Of a stretch of 37,616 bases of DNA, positions 8,330-16,973 are shown piece by piece. Source of the DNA: Rubellimicrobium sp. (GTDB lineage: Bacteria > Pseudomonadota > Alphaproteobacteria > Rhodobacterales > Rhodobacteraceae); the NCBI GenBank assembly GCA_019454835.1, contig JACFNP010000033.1:1-37616 (forward strand). Direction: 5' to 3'. A program made the position numbers and the translations under genes. Every line of letters starts with the position of its first letter. Positions within the stretch are counted from its first letter, which is position 1. Under the pieces are notes generated by a model that saw only the letters and a list, made by a program, of their open reading frames with translations, did no database searches and had not been told where the DNA came from.

Positions 8330-10590
8330 CGCCCGCCCCCGCCAGAAGTCGCGGGTGCCCCTATGCCATCCCCGGCGCCGGTTTCCCAGTGCCTGCCGTG
8401 CATGAGTTCCGGCACATCGCCCGATCCGGCCGATCCGCGGCCCGACAGCGACGGCACGTCGAGGAAGAACTGCTGGCAGGAAAAGGCGGATTCGCCCTCG
8501 GGCGGCAGGCTGCGGCAGAATGTCCCGTCGGCGGCCAGCACCCAGCTTTGCGCCACATCGGCGAGGTTCGCCGCCATGACCTGCTCCATGATCTGCGCCC
8601 GCACCGTGGGGGTGGTCGCCTCGATCAGTGTCTCGACCCGGCGGTGCATGTTGCGGCCCATCCAGTCGGCCGACGACATGAACACCCGCGCCCTGTCCGA
8701 AGGCAGGCCGCCGCCCGCGCCGAAGCAGACGATGCGGCTGTGTTCGAGAAACCGCCCGACGATGCTTTTCACGCGGATGTTTTCGGAAAGGCCGGTGATG
8801 CCGGGGCGCAGGCCGCAGATGCCGCGCACCACCATCGACACCTGCACCCCCGCGCGCGAGGCATCATAGAGCGCGTCGATCAGTTCCTCGTCGGTGATCG
8901 CGTTCATCTTGGCCCAGATCGCCGCCGGCCGACCCGCCCGTGCGTGATCGGCCTCGGCGGCGATCAGGTCCAGCAGGCGCGGCTTCAGCGTGAGCGGCGA
9001 GATCGACAGCCGTTCGAGGTCCACGGGTTCGGCATAGCCGCCTTCGTAGTTGAAGACCTTGGTGACATCGCGCCCCAGCGCGTCGTCGCAGGTGAACAGC
9101 GACAGATCCGTATAGACCAGCGCGGTCTCGGGGTTGTAGTTGCCGGTGCCCAGATGGGTGTAGGTCACCAGCCGCTCGCCCTCGCGGCGGACGACCATGC
9201 TCATCTTGGCGTGGGTCTTCATGTGGGTGAAGCCGTAGACGACATGGGCGCCCGCGCGTTCCAGCCTGCGCGACTGGCGGATGTTGGCGGCTTCGTCGAA
9301 GCGCGCCTTCAGTTCCACCAGCGCCGTCACCGACTTGCCCACGTCGGCGGCCTCGCAGAGCGCATCGACGATCGGGGAATCGTGCGAGGTCCGGTAAAGC
9401 GACTGCCGGATCGCCACCACCTGCGGGTCGGCGGCGGCCTGCCGCAGCAGCCGCACCACGGTGTCGAAACTTTCGTAGGGGTGGTGCAGCAGCAGGTCCT
9501 TCTGGCGGATGGTGGCGAAGGTGTCGCCTTCGTGGTCGCGCAGCCGTTCGGGCAGGCGCGGGGTGAAGGGCGCGAACAGCAGGTCGGGTCGCCCGGCCAG
9601 CACGAGCTGGTCAAGATCGGCAATGCCGATGAAGCCGTCGACCTCGATGATCTCGTCGGGGGCGGCGGGCAGTTCCTCCATGATGACCTGACGCAGGCCC
9701 GAAGGGGCACCGCAGGTCATCTTCATGCGCACCACCACGCCGCGACGGCGGCGTTTCAGCGCGGTCTCGAACTCGCGCACCAGGTCCTCGGCCTCTTCCT
9801 CGATCTCGAGATCGCTGTCGCGCAGCACGCGAAAGGCGCAATGGCCGGTGACGCGATGGCCGGGGAACAGGCGGTCGGCGAAGATCAGCAGCAGGTCCTC
9901 GAGGCGCAGGAAGCGCTGCGCCTCCCCGGCGTCGGGCAGCGGCACGAAGCGGCGCACCTGCGAGGGCACCGGCAGCAGCGCGCGCAGGCTGCGCGCATCC
10001 GCCGCGCGCTCAAGCTCGAGCGCCAGCGCGAGGCCGGTGTTGGGGATGAACGGGAAGGGATGCGCGGGGTCGATGGCCAGCGGCGAGAGGACCGGGAACA
10101 CCTGCGTCAGGAAATAGGCCTCGAGGCTGGCGTGATCGTCGGGCGTCACCTCGTCGCGCGTGACCAGCACGATGCCCGCCGTCGCCATTTCGGCGGCAAG
10201 CGTGCGGAACACCACCTGCTGGTGATCCATCAGCCGCCGCGCCTCGGCGTCGATCAGGGGCAGTTGCTCGCTGGGGGTCTGGCCGTCGATCGACAGCCGG
10301 GTGTTTCCCGCCCGCGCCAGTTCGCGCAGGCCCGCGACCCGGACCGAATAGAATTCGTCGAGGTTGCGCGCCGAGATCGACAGGAACCGCAGCCGTTCGA
10401 GCAGCGGCACGCGCGGGTTTTCGGCCTCTTCGAGCACGCGCCAGTTGAAGCCGAGCCAGCTCGTCTCGCGGTTGAAATAGCGCTGCGGGCCGGTCGGGTC
10501 GAATCCGGCGGCGACGGGCGGGGCGAAACCGGCCCGCAGGAAATCCGCCGGGGGGATCGGGACGGGGTCGAGGTGGCTGGCGCGGGACAT
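8326..10590 (-). CDS. ppk: Polyphosphate kinase 1
   Basis: 754 aa, normal for PPK1, which reversibly moves the ATP gamma-phosphate onto polyphosphate. N-terminal domain begins RYFNRETSWLGFNWRVLEEA (38-57). The phosphorylated histidine is His460 in THMKTHAKMSMV, matching His435 of the E. coli enzyme; THLGTGNYNPETA follows. A second phospholipase D-like histidine lies in SSADWMGRNMHRRVE near the C-terminus. ATG 10590 starts eight bases after the Hda-like gene's stop. Third of four genes in a minus-strand run; its stop overlaps ppx. Confidence 0.96.
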   Translation of the reverse strand: MSRASHLDPVPIPPADFLRAGFAPPVAAGFDPTGPQRYFNRETSWLGFNWRVLEEAENPRVPLLERLRFLSISARNLDEFYSVRVAGLRELARAGNTRLSIDGQTPSEQLPLIDAEARRLMDHQQVVFRTLAAEMATAGIVLVTRDEVTPDDHASLEAYFLTQVFPVLSPLAIDPAHPFPFIPNTGLALALELERAADARSLRALLPVPSQVRRFVPLPDAGEAQRFLRLEDLLLIFADRLFPGHRVTGHCAFRVLRDSDLEIEEEAEDLVREFETALKRRRRGVVVRMKMTCGAPSGLRQVIMEELPAAPDEIIEVDGFIGIADLDQLVLAGRPDLLFAPFTPRLPERLRDHEGDTFATIRQKDLLLHHPYESFDTVVRLLRQAAADPQVVAIRQSLYRTSHDSPIVDALCEAADVGKSVTALVELKARFDEAANIRQSRRLERAGAHVVYGFTHMKTHAKMSMVVRREGERLVTYTHLGTGNYNPETALVYTDLSLFTCDDALGRDVTKVFNYEGGYAEPVDLERLSISPLTLKPRLLDLIAAEADHARAGRPAAIWAKMNAITDEELIDALYDASRAGVQVSMVVRGICGLRPGITGLSENIRVKSIVGRFLEHSRIVCFGAGGGLPSDRARVFMSSADWMGRNMHRRVETLIEATTPTVRAQIMEQVMAANLADVAQSWVLAADGTFCRSLPPEGESAFSCQQFFLDVPSLSGRGSAGSGDVPELMHGRHWETGAGDGIGAPATSGGGGR

Positions 10591-10597
10591 GGCGCGA

Positions 10598-11290
10598 TTA
10601 TGCGGATGCGTCGCCGCCCTTGTCCAGCACGCCCGCGCGCATCAGCACGGCGCGCGCATAGGGCAGGGTCAGGGCGCGACCCTCGGAGAGGGCGGTCGCC
10701 TCGAGCAGCAGCGCCAGATCGCGGGCGGCGGCGAAGGATCGCTCCATGCGCGCGACCAGCCACGGGATGAGGCCCGGCTCGGGCGCAAGCCCCCGGTCGG
10801 CGAACAGCTTGGCCAGGATCGCGGCCAGCAGCGCATCGTCGGGCGCCTCGATCCGGGCCAGCGGGAACGCCTGCAGGCGGCTGGCAAGATCGGGCAGAGC
10901 GATGGTCCAGGCTGCGGGCGGGCTGGCTGCGGTGACAAGGATGCGGCCGCCGGTCGCGGCAAGGTGGTTCAGCAGGTGGAACAGCGGCTCTTCGGCGGCG
11001 CGCGGCAGGGACTCCATGTCCTCGATGACCAGCGCCGCGCCGGGGGCGGGCAGCTCGCCGCCGTGGAAACCGGCCGCCGCGATCACGCGGGCCGCTGCGG
11101 ACCCGGCCCAGATATGCGCAAGATGGGTCTTGCCCGCGCCCCGCGCCCCGGTCAGCGCCAGCCGCCCGCCGGGCCAGCCGCCGCCCGTCACCATCGCGTG
11201 CGCGGCGCGATTCGAGCCGGAGACGAAGAAATCCCCGGCGCCCATGGCCGCGCCGGGCCAGAGCTGCAGCGTCAGTTGCCGTTTGCTCAC
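10598..11290 (-). CDS. hdaA: Hda-like DnaA-family regulatory ATPase
   Basis: 230 aa from GTG 11290, overlapping the stop of the permease gene by GTGA. A short DnaA-like AAA+ module: Walker A LTGARGAGKTHLAHIW, Walker B ALVIEDME, sensor-like LVTAASPP and LPDLASRLQ. There is no DnaA DNA-binding domain IV. The N-terminal QLTLQL fits the clamp-binding motif by which Hda docks on the beta sliding clamp. Hda homologues promote DnaA-ATP hydrolysis after replication initiation; that role is inferred by family. The same neighbour order (permease, Hda-like, ppk, ppx) is common in Rhodobacterales as I recall. Confidence 0.85.
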   Translation of the reverse strand: MSKRQLTLQLWPGAAMGAGDFFVSGSNRAAHAMVTGGGWPGGRLALTGARGAGKTHLAHIWAGSAAARVIAAAGFHGGELPAPGAALVIEDMESLPRAAEEPLFHLLNHLAATGGRILVTAASPPAAWTIALPDLASRLQAFPLARIEAPDDALLAAILAKLFADRGLAPEPGLIPWLVARMERSFAAARDLALLLEATALSEGRALTLPYARAVLMRAGVLDKGGDASA

Positions 11291-12339
11291 CCGTCCTCGT
11301 GCCCCAGATAAAACGCGCTGCTGCGGTAGCGCGCCACGGCGTGACGCACCAGCACGGCGGCCACGGCGGCGACCGGCACCGCGACCAGCAGGCCCGGAAA
11401 GCCGAACAGCGCCCCCATGAACGACAGCGCGAAGATCACCCAGACCGGATGCACGCCGACGCTGCCGCCCACCAGGCGCGGCGAGAGGATGTTGCCCTCG
11501 ACGAACTGTCCCGCGACGAAGATCACCGCGACAAGGCCGATATGCCACCAGTCACCCCAGAACTGCACCAGGGCAAGACCCAGCGCCACGCCGCCGCCGA
11601 TGACGGCGCCCAGATAGGGGATGAACGAGACGAACCCGGCAAGCAATCCGGCCAGCAGCCCCGACTCCAGCCCCGCCAGCATGAGCGCGACCGCATAGAA
11701 GGTGCCGAGGATCAGGCAGACCGTCGCCTGCCCGCGCAGGAAGGCGGCAAGGGCGGTGTCGATCTCGGCCATGACCTGCCGGATGGCGGGCGCATGGCCG
11801 CGCGGCAGCAATGCGTCGATGCGGGCGATCATCCGGTCCCAGTCGAGAAGCAGGTAGAAGGCCACCACCGGCACCAGCAGCAGCATCACGGCGATGTTCA
11901 CCGCGCTCATCACCCAGGCGAGAACGTTCTGGAGCAGGGCGCTGCCGCCCGCGCGCAGGGCCTCGCCCATGGCGGCGATGCGGTCCTCGATGGCTTCGGG
12001 GGGCTTGGGCAGGTCGGGCAGCCAGAGCGCCAGCAGGTCGCGCAGGCGCCCGGCCAGTTCGGGTGCGTCCTCGATCAGCCCGCGCAACTGCGCGAACAGC
12101 ACCGGCAGCAGCAGAAACAGCAGCAGCGCGAGGGCGAGGACGACGAGGATCGCCACGCCCGACACCGCCACCACGCGCGGCACCCCCGCGCGCCCGAGGC
12201 GCCGCACCAGCGGGTTGAACACATAGGCCAGCGCGGCGCCCAGCGCGAAGGGCAGCAGCACATCGCCCAGCCACCACAGCGCCAGCGCCGCCAGCACCGC
12301 CGCGCCGATCCAGACCCATGCCTGCGAGTGGAGGCTCAC
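11287..12339 (-). CDS. AI-2E family transporter (PerM-like membrane protein)
   Basis: 350 aa from GTG 12339, preceded by GGAGAAA. Seven to eight hydrophobic segments in the family's pattern: two near the N-terminus (about 9-33), one at about 60-80 (ILVVLALALLLFLLLPVLF), a polar middle, then a C-terminal cluster with the conserved GFVSFIPYLGAVIGG and ILSPRLVGGSVGVHPVWVIF. Members export small molecules or ions in the inner membrane; the AI-2 name comes from one member and should not be read as a substrate. First gene of the hda-ppk-ppx run. It diverges from a 93-aa membrane protein at 12492. Confidence 0.88.
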   Translation of the reverse strand: MSLHSQAWVWIGAAVLAALALWWLGDVLLPFALGAALAYVFNPLVRRLGRAGVPRVVAVSGVAILVVLALALLLFLLLPVLFAQLRGLIEDAPELAGRLRDLLALWLPDLPKPPEAIEDRIAAMGEALRAGGSALLQNVLAWVMSAVNIAVMLLLVPVVAFYLLLDWDRMIARIDALLPRGHAPAIRQVMAEIDTALAAFLRGQATVCLILGTFYAVALMLAGLESGLLAGLLAGFVSFIPYLGAVIGGGVALGLALVQFWGDWWHIGLVAVIFVAGQFVEGNILSPRLVGGSVGVHPVWVIFALSFMGALFGFPGLLVAVPVAAVAAVLVRHAVARYRSSAFYLGHEDG

Positions 12340-12491
12340 GCTTTCTCCGTCCGTGGTCGGGGCCAAGGGTAGGCGAGGCGCAGGCGGCTGTCCATCACGG
12401 CGCGGCGGGCGGGCGGGCCGCCGTCGATGATCTCTTGCAGGATGCCGGTTTCGCAACGATATTGGCCGAGGGGCAACCGGTGGAGGGTAGC

Positions 12492-12773
12492 ATGTGGGGT
12501 TTCATCGTGGCGATCATCGGCGGGCTGGTCGTGGCTCCGGCCGAGGACCTGCTGGCGAAACCTGTCGCGCGTCTGGTCGCGCCGGTGGTCAAGATCGAGG
12601 ACGGCGAGATTCGCGCGCTGTCGCTGGTGATCGTGCTGCTGATCGTCGGCATCATCGCCGAGCTGATCCATTCCGGCACGCCGTTCTGGGTGATCCTCGG
12701 CGCAACGATCGGCCTGTTCGGCCAGCGGCTGTTCAACTGGGCGCGCGCGGCGGTCGAGAAGCGGCGCGGCTGA
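12492..12773 (+). CDS. Small membrane protein, function unknown
   Basis: 93 aa. ATG 12492 is preceded by GGTGGAGGGTAGC, a strong ribosome site, which excludes the longer frame starting at 12318. Three hydrophobic segments: about 2-18 (WGFIVAIIGGLVVAPAE), 43-59 (LSLVIVLLIVGIIAEL) and 64-78 (PFWVILGATIGLFGQ), ending in a basic tail (EKRRG) that should face the cytoplasm. I do not recognise the family. It diverges from the AI-2E-type gene, and a perfect hairpin follows its stop. Confidence 0.7.
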   Translation: MWGFIVAIIGGLVVAPAEDLLAKPVARLVAPVVKIEDGEIRALSLVIVLLIVGIIAELIHSGTPFWVILGATIGLFGQRLFNWARAAVEKRRG

Positions 12774-12783
12774 GCATTTCGCA

Positions 12784-12803
12784 GTCAAACGGGAACGTTT
12801 GAC
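12784..12803. terminator. Perfect hairpin GTCAAACG-GGAA-CGTTTGAC
   Basis: Eight-base arms around a GGAA tetraloop, 11 bases past the stop of the 93-aa protein. No T-run follows, so termination is possible but unproven. It touches the left outer arm of repeat copy B and may belong to it. Confidence 0.4.
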
Positions 12804-12805
12804 GC

Positions 12806-12947
12806 CAGGGCAACCGGGCGAACAACATCTTCCGTCATTGCGAGGAGGCGAAGCCGACGACGCAACCCCGATGTTGCGTGTGAGCGGTCGAGGTTGCTTC
12901 GGCTTCGCCTCGCAATGACGGGATATGCGGTGCGCCCGATTGCCCTG
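12806..12947 (+). repeat. Palindromic intergenic element, copy B (best-preserved outer arms)
   Basis: Core 12832-12921. This copy shows the full symmetry: left outer arm CAGGGCAACCGGGCGAACA, right outer arm TGCGCCCGATTGCCCTG, nearly complementary. Centre GATGTTGCGTGTGAGCGG, plus orientation. The long stem is interrupted only by the centre and a few mismatches. It lies between a plus-strand gene end and a minus-strand gene end, where a strong stem would be tolerated. Confidence 0.92.
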
Positions 12948-13020
12948 CATTCGACGCCCGCGACAATGCGATGAGACAGTCAGAGCGGGCCCGCCGAATC
13001 CGTGAAAACGCGACCCGCCC
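12948..13020 (+). repeat. Tail sequence shared with the flank of copy D
   Basis: CATTCGACGCCCGCGACAATGCG opens this stretch and ATCCGTGAAAACGCGACCCGCCC closes it (each is a longer window; key blocks are GACGCCCGCGACAATGCG and ATCCGTGAAA). The same two blocks, at almost the same distance, lie right of copy D at 17591-17667. It ends six bases before the stop of the minus-strand gene at 13027. Confidence 0.75.
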
Positions 13021-13026
13021 TGAGCG

Positions 13027-13950
13027 TCATTCCGCCGCTTCGAGCGCGCCGAGTTCCCTGAGCTTGCGGGCAAGGTCCGCGCCGTCGGGCAGGGTGGCGC
13101 CATGGGCGCAGACCCGCCGGGCAAGCGCCGTGCGGCCCTGGGCCTCGAGCCGCTTCACCAGCCCGCGCAGATAGGCCGCGTTTTCGCGCCGCGCCCGCCA
13201 CATCCGGCTGAAGGCGGTGGGCGTCAGGCTGCCATCCATCGCCGCGTCGATCATCCGGTCCGTAATATCCATCCGGTCGAGCAGCGCCTCGGGGCGGCCT
13301 CCGGCCCAGGGCGCCCGGTGCAGGGTGACGGTGTCGCGCGTGAACAGCGCGGCGTGGATGGAATCGGGCACGACATGCGGGTCGATGACGATATCCGCAT
13401 GTCCGGCGGCGTCGATCATGTCGGGCGCAAAGCCGTAGCGGCTGGTGAAATCGAGCCGGCGCGCCGCCGGAAAGCGCCGGTCCCAGCCGGCAATCGCCGG
13501 GGTCAGCGTGGCCTGCGGGCGGATCGCCAGCACCCGCGCGCCGGGCGCGGCCACCGACAGCGCAGCGGCGGCATAGCCGCAGGGGCCGATGCCGAAGAAC
13601 AGCACCCGCTCGAAATCCTCGAAGAAGCCGTCGTCGCTGAGCCGGTCGAACGTGCCCCAGACCGCCGGGTCACGAAACCAGGTGTCGCCGTCCGACAGGA
13701 AGGCCAGCAACGACCAGCCGTTGCGTGCCGCAATGTCGATCCCGCGCGGCCGGGCAAAGGGGCGGCGGCGGGCCTCGTCCATGGTCTCGAACGTCACCAG
13801 CAGGGTGCGGTCGAGGTCGAGAAACAGGCTCGCGTGACGGGCGCCGACCGGGTCGAAGTAGCCGTGCTCCTCGCCCAGCGCATCGAGTTCGGCCTGCCAC
13901 TCGTCAGGGGCAAGGTCACGCAGGTCGGGCAACGGGCTTGGCAGCGTCAT
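13027..13950 (-). CDS. Conserved protein often labelled phosphoadenosine phosphosulfate reductase; function unknown
   Basis: 307 aa from ATG 13950, after GGAAAGTG. I recognise it as a protein common in Rhodobacterales (ELDALGEEHGYFDP, NGWSLLAFLSDGDTWFRDPAVW, VLFFGIGPCGYAAAALSVAAPG). Databases often call it PAPS reductase, but I see neither the SGG-x-DS pyrophosphatase loop nor the C-terminal ECG-L-H motif of those enzymes. G-I-G-P-C-G-Y-A followed by a small-residue helix resembles a nucleophile-elbow or nucleotide loop of an alpha/beta fold. Stands alone; the promoter is probably in the 110 bases before gcdH's 3' end. Confidence 0.75.
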   Translation of the reverse strand: MTLPSPLPDLRDLAPDEWQAELDALGEEHGYFDPVGARHASLFLDLDRTLLVTFETMDEARRRPFARPRGIDIAARNGWSLLAFLSDGDTWFRDPAVWGTFDRLSDDGFFEDFERVLFFGIGPCGYAAAALSVAAPGARVLAIRPQATLTPAIAGWDRRFPAARRLDFTSRYGFAPDMIDAAGHADIVIDPHVVPDSIHAALFTRDTVTLHRAPWAGGRPEALLDRMDITDRMIDAAMDGSLTPTAFSRMWRARRENAAYLRGLVKRLEAQGRTALARRVCAHGATLPDGADLARKLRELGALEAAE

Positions 13951-14062
13951 CGTCACTTTCCGGGCAGCTTTCAGTGACGGGATGAGCCTCATTCGTGGCA
14001 AAACCGGGCGCAGGAACGGGCGGAAAGCGGGTCTTCGGTTTCCGCCCGTGAAACGGTCGGTT

Positions 14063-15274
14063 TCAGAAGAACGCCTGCAGTCCCGTCTGCGCACGGCCGA
14101 GGATCAGCGCGTGCACGTCCGAGGTGCCTTCATAGGTATTCACGGTTTCAAGGTTTACCATGTGCCGCATGACCGGGAAAGCATCGGAAATGCCGTTGCC
14201 GCCCAGCATGTCGCGCGCATCGCGTGCAATCCCCAGCGCCTTGCCGCAATTGTTTCGCTTGATGAGGGAAATCATCTCGGGCGCGGCGCGTCCCTGTTCC
14301 ATGGCGCGCCCCGCCGCCAGCGCCGCCTGTGCGCCGAGCGCGATCTCGGTCTGCATGTCGGCGAGCTTCTTCTGGTGCAACTGGGTCTGCGCCAGCGGCC
14401 GCCCGAACTGGCGCCGGTCCAGCCCGTATTGCCGCGCGGTGTGCCAGCAGGATTCGGCGGCCCCCAGCACCCCCCAGGCGATACCGTAGCGTGCGCGGTT
14501 CAGGCAGCCGAACGGCCCCTTCAGCCCCTCGGCGCCGGGCAGCAGCGCGTCCTCGCCGACCGCGACATCCTGCATGACGATCTCGCCGGTGACCGAGGCG
14601 CGCAAGGAGAGCTTGCCCTCGATCTTCGGCGCCGACAGGCCGGGTGCGCCCTTTTCGAGCAGGAATCCCCTGATCCTGCCGCCATGCGCTTCGGATTTGG
14701 CCCAGACCACGAACAGGTCGGCAATCGGCGCGTTGGTGATCCACATCTTCGCGCCGTTCAGCACATAGCCGCCCGCAACCTTGCGCGCCGTCGTCGTCAT
14801 GCCGCCGGGGTCCGAGCCTGCCTCGGGTTCGGTCAGGCCGAAGCAGCCGATGATCTCGCCCCGCGCCAGGCGCGGCAGGTATTTCGCCCGCTGCGCGTCG
14901 CTGCCGTAGGCGTCGATGGGATACATCACCAGCGAGGACTGCACCGACATCATGGAACGGAAACCCGAATCGATCCGCTCGACCTCGCGCGCGATCAGGC
15001 CGTAGGCGACGTAACCGGCGCCCAGCCCGCCCATTTCTTCGGCGACGGTGACGCCCAGCAGCCCGGCCTCGCCCATTTCGGAGAATATCGCCGGGTCGGT
15101 GTGTTCGTCGCGCCAGGCGTCGCGGATGCGCGGGGCGAGGCGGTCTTCGGCGAAGGCGCGCGCACCTTCGGCAAGCGCGCGTTCCTCGTCGCTGAGTGCG
15201 TCGTTCAGCCGCAGCGGGTCGGTCCAGTCGAACGGGCCGAGTTCGGGGCCGGAACCGGCGGGAAATGGGGGCAT
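14063..15274 (-). CDS. gcdH: Glutaryl-CoA dehydrogenase (acyl-CoA dehydrogenase family)
   Basis: 403 aa from ATG 15274, with GAGGATACC upstream; the open frame extends further but runs through a repeat. Oxidatively decarboxylates glutaryl-CoA to crotonyl-CoA with FAD, in lysine, tryptophan and aromatic breakdown. Signatures: [18 protein letters not shown] at the N-terminus, [14 protein letters not shown] with the substrate arginine/serine, [28 protein letters not shown], and the catalytic base Glu382 in [20 protein letters not shown]. All are typical of GCDH rather than straight-chain dehydrogenases. No electron-transfer flavoprotein or CoA ligase lies nearby. Confidence 0.93.
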   Translation of the reverse strand: MPPFPAGSGPELGPFDWTDPLRLNDALSDEERALAEGARAFAEDRLAPRIRDAWRDEHTDPAIFSEMGEAGLLGVTVAEEMGGLGAGYVAYGLIAREVERIDSGFRSMMSVQSSLVMYPIDAYGSDAQRAKYLPRLARGEIIGCFGLTEPEAGSDPGGMTTTARKVAGGYVLNGAKMWITNAPIADLFVVWAKSEAHGGRIRGFLLEKGAPGLSAPKIEGKLSLRASVTGEIVMQDVAVGEDALLPGAEGLKGPFGCLNRARYGIAWGVLGAAESCWHTARQYGLDRRQFGRPLAQTQLHQKKLADMQTEIALGAQAALAAGRAMEQGRAAPEMISLIKRNNCGKALGIARDARDMLGGNGISDAFPVMRHMVNLETVNTYEGTSDVHALILGRAQTGLQAFF

Positions 15275-15348
15275 GGCGGTATCCTCGTGGCGTGACCGCA
15301 TGGCTAGCCCGACGGGGACCGTGCGGCAATAGTCCGGGTGGTCGCGGG

Positions 15349-15520
15349 GGGCAGTCGGGCGCGCGGCATGTTCCGTCATTGCGAGGAGCCGCAGGCGACG
15401 CGGCAAGCCCGATGTCGTGTGCGAGCGGTCGGGGTTGCTTCGGCTTGCGCCTCGCAATGACGGGATGTGCGGGCGGCGGTGCCGCCCCAGCCCGCGCAGG
15501 GCAGTTCGCCCGATTGCGCC
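15349..15520 (+). repeat. Palindromic intergenic element, copy C (long right arm)
   Basis: Core 15373-15463, plus orientation by its centre (GATGTCGTGTGCGAGCGG). The left arm is short (GCAGTCGGGCGCGCGGCATGTT). The right arm is the long form: GGGATGTGCGGGCGGCGGTGCCGC..., then CAGCCCGCGCAGGGCAGTTCGCCCGATTGCGCC, about 35 bases longer than in A, B and D. It sits upstream of gcdH and upstream of the secreted-protein gene's promoter. Confidence 0.9.
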
Positions 15521-15594
15521 GCACTGTGGTCGCGGGGCTTTGGGGCCGGATGACCCCGCCGGACCCCCCCCCGCCCCGCCCCCGGAAATAACCG

Positions 15595-15624
15595 TTGACA
15601 GATCCGTGAGCGGTGGCCCAGCAT
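15595..15624 (+). promoter_or_regulatory. Likely promoter of the secreted protein gene
   Basis: A perfect TTGACA at 15595-15600 and a weak CAGCAT at 15619-15624, 18 bases apart. It would give a leader of about 70 bases before ATG 15703. The -10 match is only three of six. Confidence 0.45.
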
Positions 15625-15702
15625 CGGCCCAGCATCCGCGTCCGGGGGAGGCGTGCGACGGCACCGGCGCGGCGTGCATGGTTTGACGGTCGGGAGGAAG
15701 TC

Positions 15703-16173
15703 ATGTTTCGTAGGCTTGTCGCTGCGGCGATCTCTGCATTCACGCTGGCGTTCGCGCCACTCGCCGCCGAGGCTTGCCCGGACTGGCGGCTTCAACCGGT
15801 GTTCGGCAGCATCCAGCTTCCGGGCGGCTTCATGCCCGACCCCTATGTGCGCAACATCACCGCAGGCGGCACCCAGCGGCTGACGCGCTGCGGCTTCAAC
15901 TGGGACGGCTTCGTCGCCTCGCGGCCCGATTTCGATCTCTATTACGGCGGCGGCTATGCGCAACTGACCATCGCCGTCACCTCGCGCGCGGATGCGATCC
16001 TGCTGGTCTCGGCCCCGAACGGCGACTGGTATTACAGCGACGACTATCGCGGCACGAACCCGGCGGTCACGTTCCGCAATCCGCAGGCCGGGCTGTATGA
16101 CATCTGGATCGGCACCTGGGACGGCTCGCGCCGCAATCCGGGACAACTGATCATCACCGAATACAATTACTGA
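15703..16173 (+). CDS. Small secreted protein with predicted beta-sandwich
   Basis: 156 aa from ATG 15703, after GGAGGAAGTC. A clear signal peptide (FRRLVAAAISAFTLAFAP, cleavage probably at AEA-CPDW) sends it to the periplasm or outside. The mature part has two cysteines and aromatic, Gly/Asp-rich strands (FDLYYGGGYAQLTIAV, ADAILLVSAPNGDWYYSDD, GLYDIWIGTWDG), as in small pre-peptidase C-terminal-like domains common in Rhodobacterales. Relatives are sometimes called serine proteases, but I see no protease triad. Function unknown. Confidence 0.8.
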   Translation: MFRRLVAAAISAFTLAFAPLAAEACPDWRLQPVFGSIQLPGGFMPDPYVRNITAGGTQRLTRCGFNWDGFVASRPDFDLYYGGGYAQLTIAVTSRADAILLVSAPNGDWYYSDDYRGTNPAVTFRNPQAGLYDIWIGTWDGSRRNPGQLIITEYNY

Positions 16174-16178
16174 CCACC

Positions 16179-16201
16179 GGGCCGCCCGCCACGGGCGGCC
16201 C
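16179..16201. terminator. Hairpin between convergent genes
   Basis: Perfect ten-base stem GGGCCGCCCG / CGGGCGGCCC with loop CCA, 5 bases after the secreted-protein stop and 15 bases past the infC stop. No T-run on either strand, but placement suits a bidirectional terminator. Confidence 0.6.
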
Positions 16202-16216
16202 CGTCCGCCGGGCGTC

Positions 16217-16759
16217 CTACCGCTGCGGTGCGATCATCATCACCATCTGGCGCCCCTCGAGCTTGGGCATCGATTCGACCTTGCCCTGCTCCTTCACGTC
16301 GTCGGCGATCTTTTCCAGAAGCTGGCGACCCAGATCCATATGCGCCATCTCGCGGCCGCGGAAGCGCAGGGTGACCTTCACCTTGTCGCCTTCCTCGAGG
16401 AAGCGGAACACGTTGCGCATCTTCACGTCATAGTCGTGACTGTCGGTGCCGGGGCGGAACTTGACCTCCTTGATGTCGAAGGTCTTCTGGTTGCGGCGCG
16501 CCTCGGCTTCCTTCTTCTGGTTCTCGTATTTGAACTTCCCGTAGTCCATGATCTTGCACACCGGCGGTGTCGCGTTGGGCGAGATCTCGACCAGATCCAG
16601 TCCGGCATCTTCGGCAAGGGTGAGCGCGCGCTCGGGAGTCACGACGCCCAGATTTTCGCCTTCGGCACCGATGAGGCGGATTTCCGGCACCCGGATGCGG
16701 TCGTTGATGCGAGGGCCGGTGTCGCGCACCGGGGGTGCGGCGTGGGGTCTGCGTCCTAT
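16217..16759 (-). CDS. infC: Translation initiation factor IF-3 (ATA start)
   Basis: 180 aa. IF-3 binds the 30S subunit and checks the start codon and initiator tRNA. N-domain with [20 protein letters not shown] and [20 protein letters not shown]; linker rich in Lys/Glu; C-domain with [32 protein letters not shown] and [11 protein letters not shown]. The frame has no ATG, GTG or TTG near the conserved N-terminus ([16 protein letters not shown]). An ATA codon at 16759-16757 follows AAAGGA at ideal spacing, so ATA is the start. infC genes are known for rare ATT or ATA starts, through which IF-3 limits its own synthesis. rpmI and rplT do not follow it here. Confidence 0.95.
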   Translation of the reverse strand: MGRRPHAAPPVRDTGPRINDRIRVPEIRLIGAEGENLGVVTPERALTLAEDAGLDLVEISPNATPPVCKIMDYGKFKYENQKKEAEARRNQKTFDIKEVKFRPGTDSHDYDVKMRNVFRFLEEGDKVKVTLRFRGREMAHMDLGRQLLEKIADDVKEQGKVESMPKLEGRQMVMMIAPQR

Positions 16760-16973
16760 GGTCGTGTTCCTTTGTTCAACGGGATGTGATGGCTGAAAAT
16801 AGACGGGGCGCGCGATGCGTTCAAGGGCAGGCGCGCGTCGGCGGCTTTCGGCGTGCCGCTTTCGCCGCAATGCGGCGCCATGCGCAGGTAAAGGCTTCCC
16901 ATGTGGGGTCAATTCTGACATAAAACGGCAAATGGCCCGGTGTTTCGGGTTGCTGCTTTGAAGGGTCAGAGCC
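16760..16973. other. Divergent region between infC and the Ala-rich protein gene
   Basis: Holds the infC ribosome site (AAAGGA on the minus strand, just past 16759) and must hold both promoters. I see TTGACC on the minus strand at about 16911-16916 but no convincing -10 at the right spacing. Nothing else recognised. Confidence 0.4.

Noticed and set aside
11287..12339. A true autoinducer-2 exporter and quorum-sensing link
   Set aside because: The family name does not set the substrate, and there is no luxS or lsr gene in the window.
12318..12491. N-terminal extension of the 93-aa membrane protein
   Set aside because: The upstream frame overlaps the AI-2E gene's start and ribosome site, and a strong ribosome site precedes ATG 12492.
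15275..15679. Longer gcdH or a second gene through the repeat
   Set aside because: Open frames here come from repeat copy C and high GC; gcdH has a proper start at 15274.
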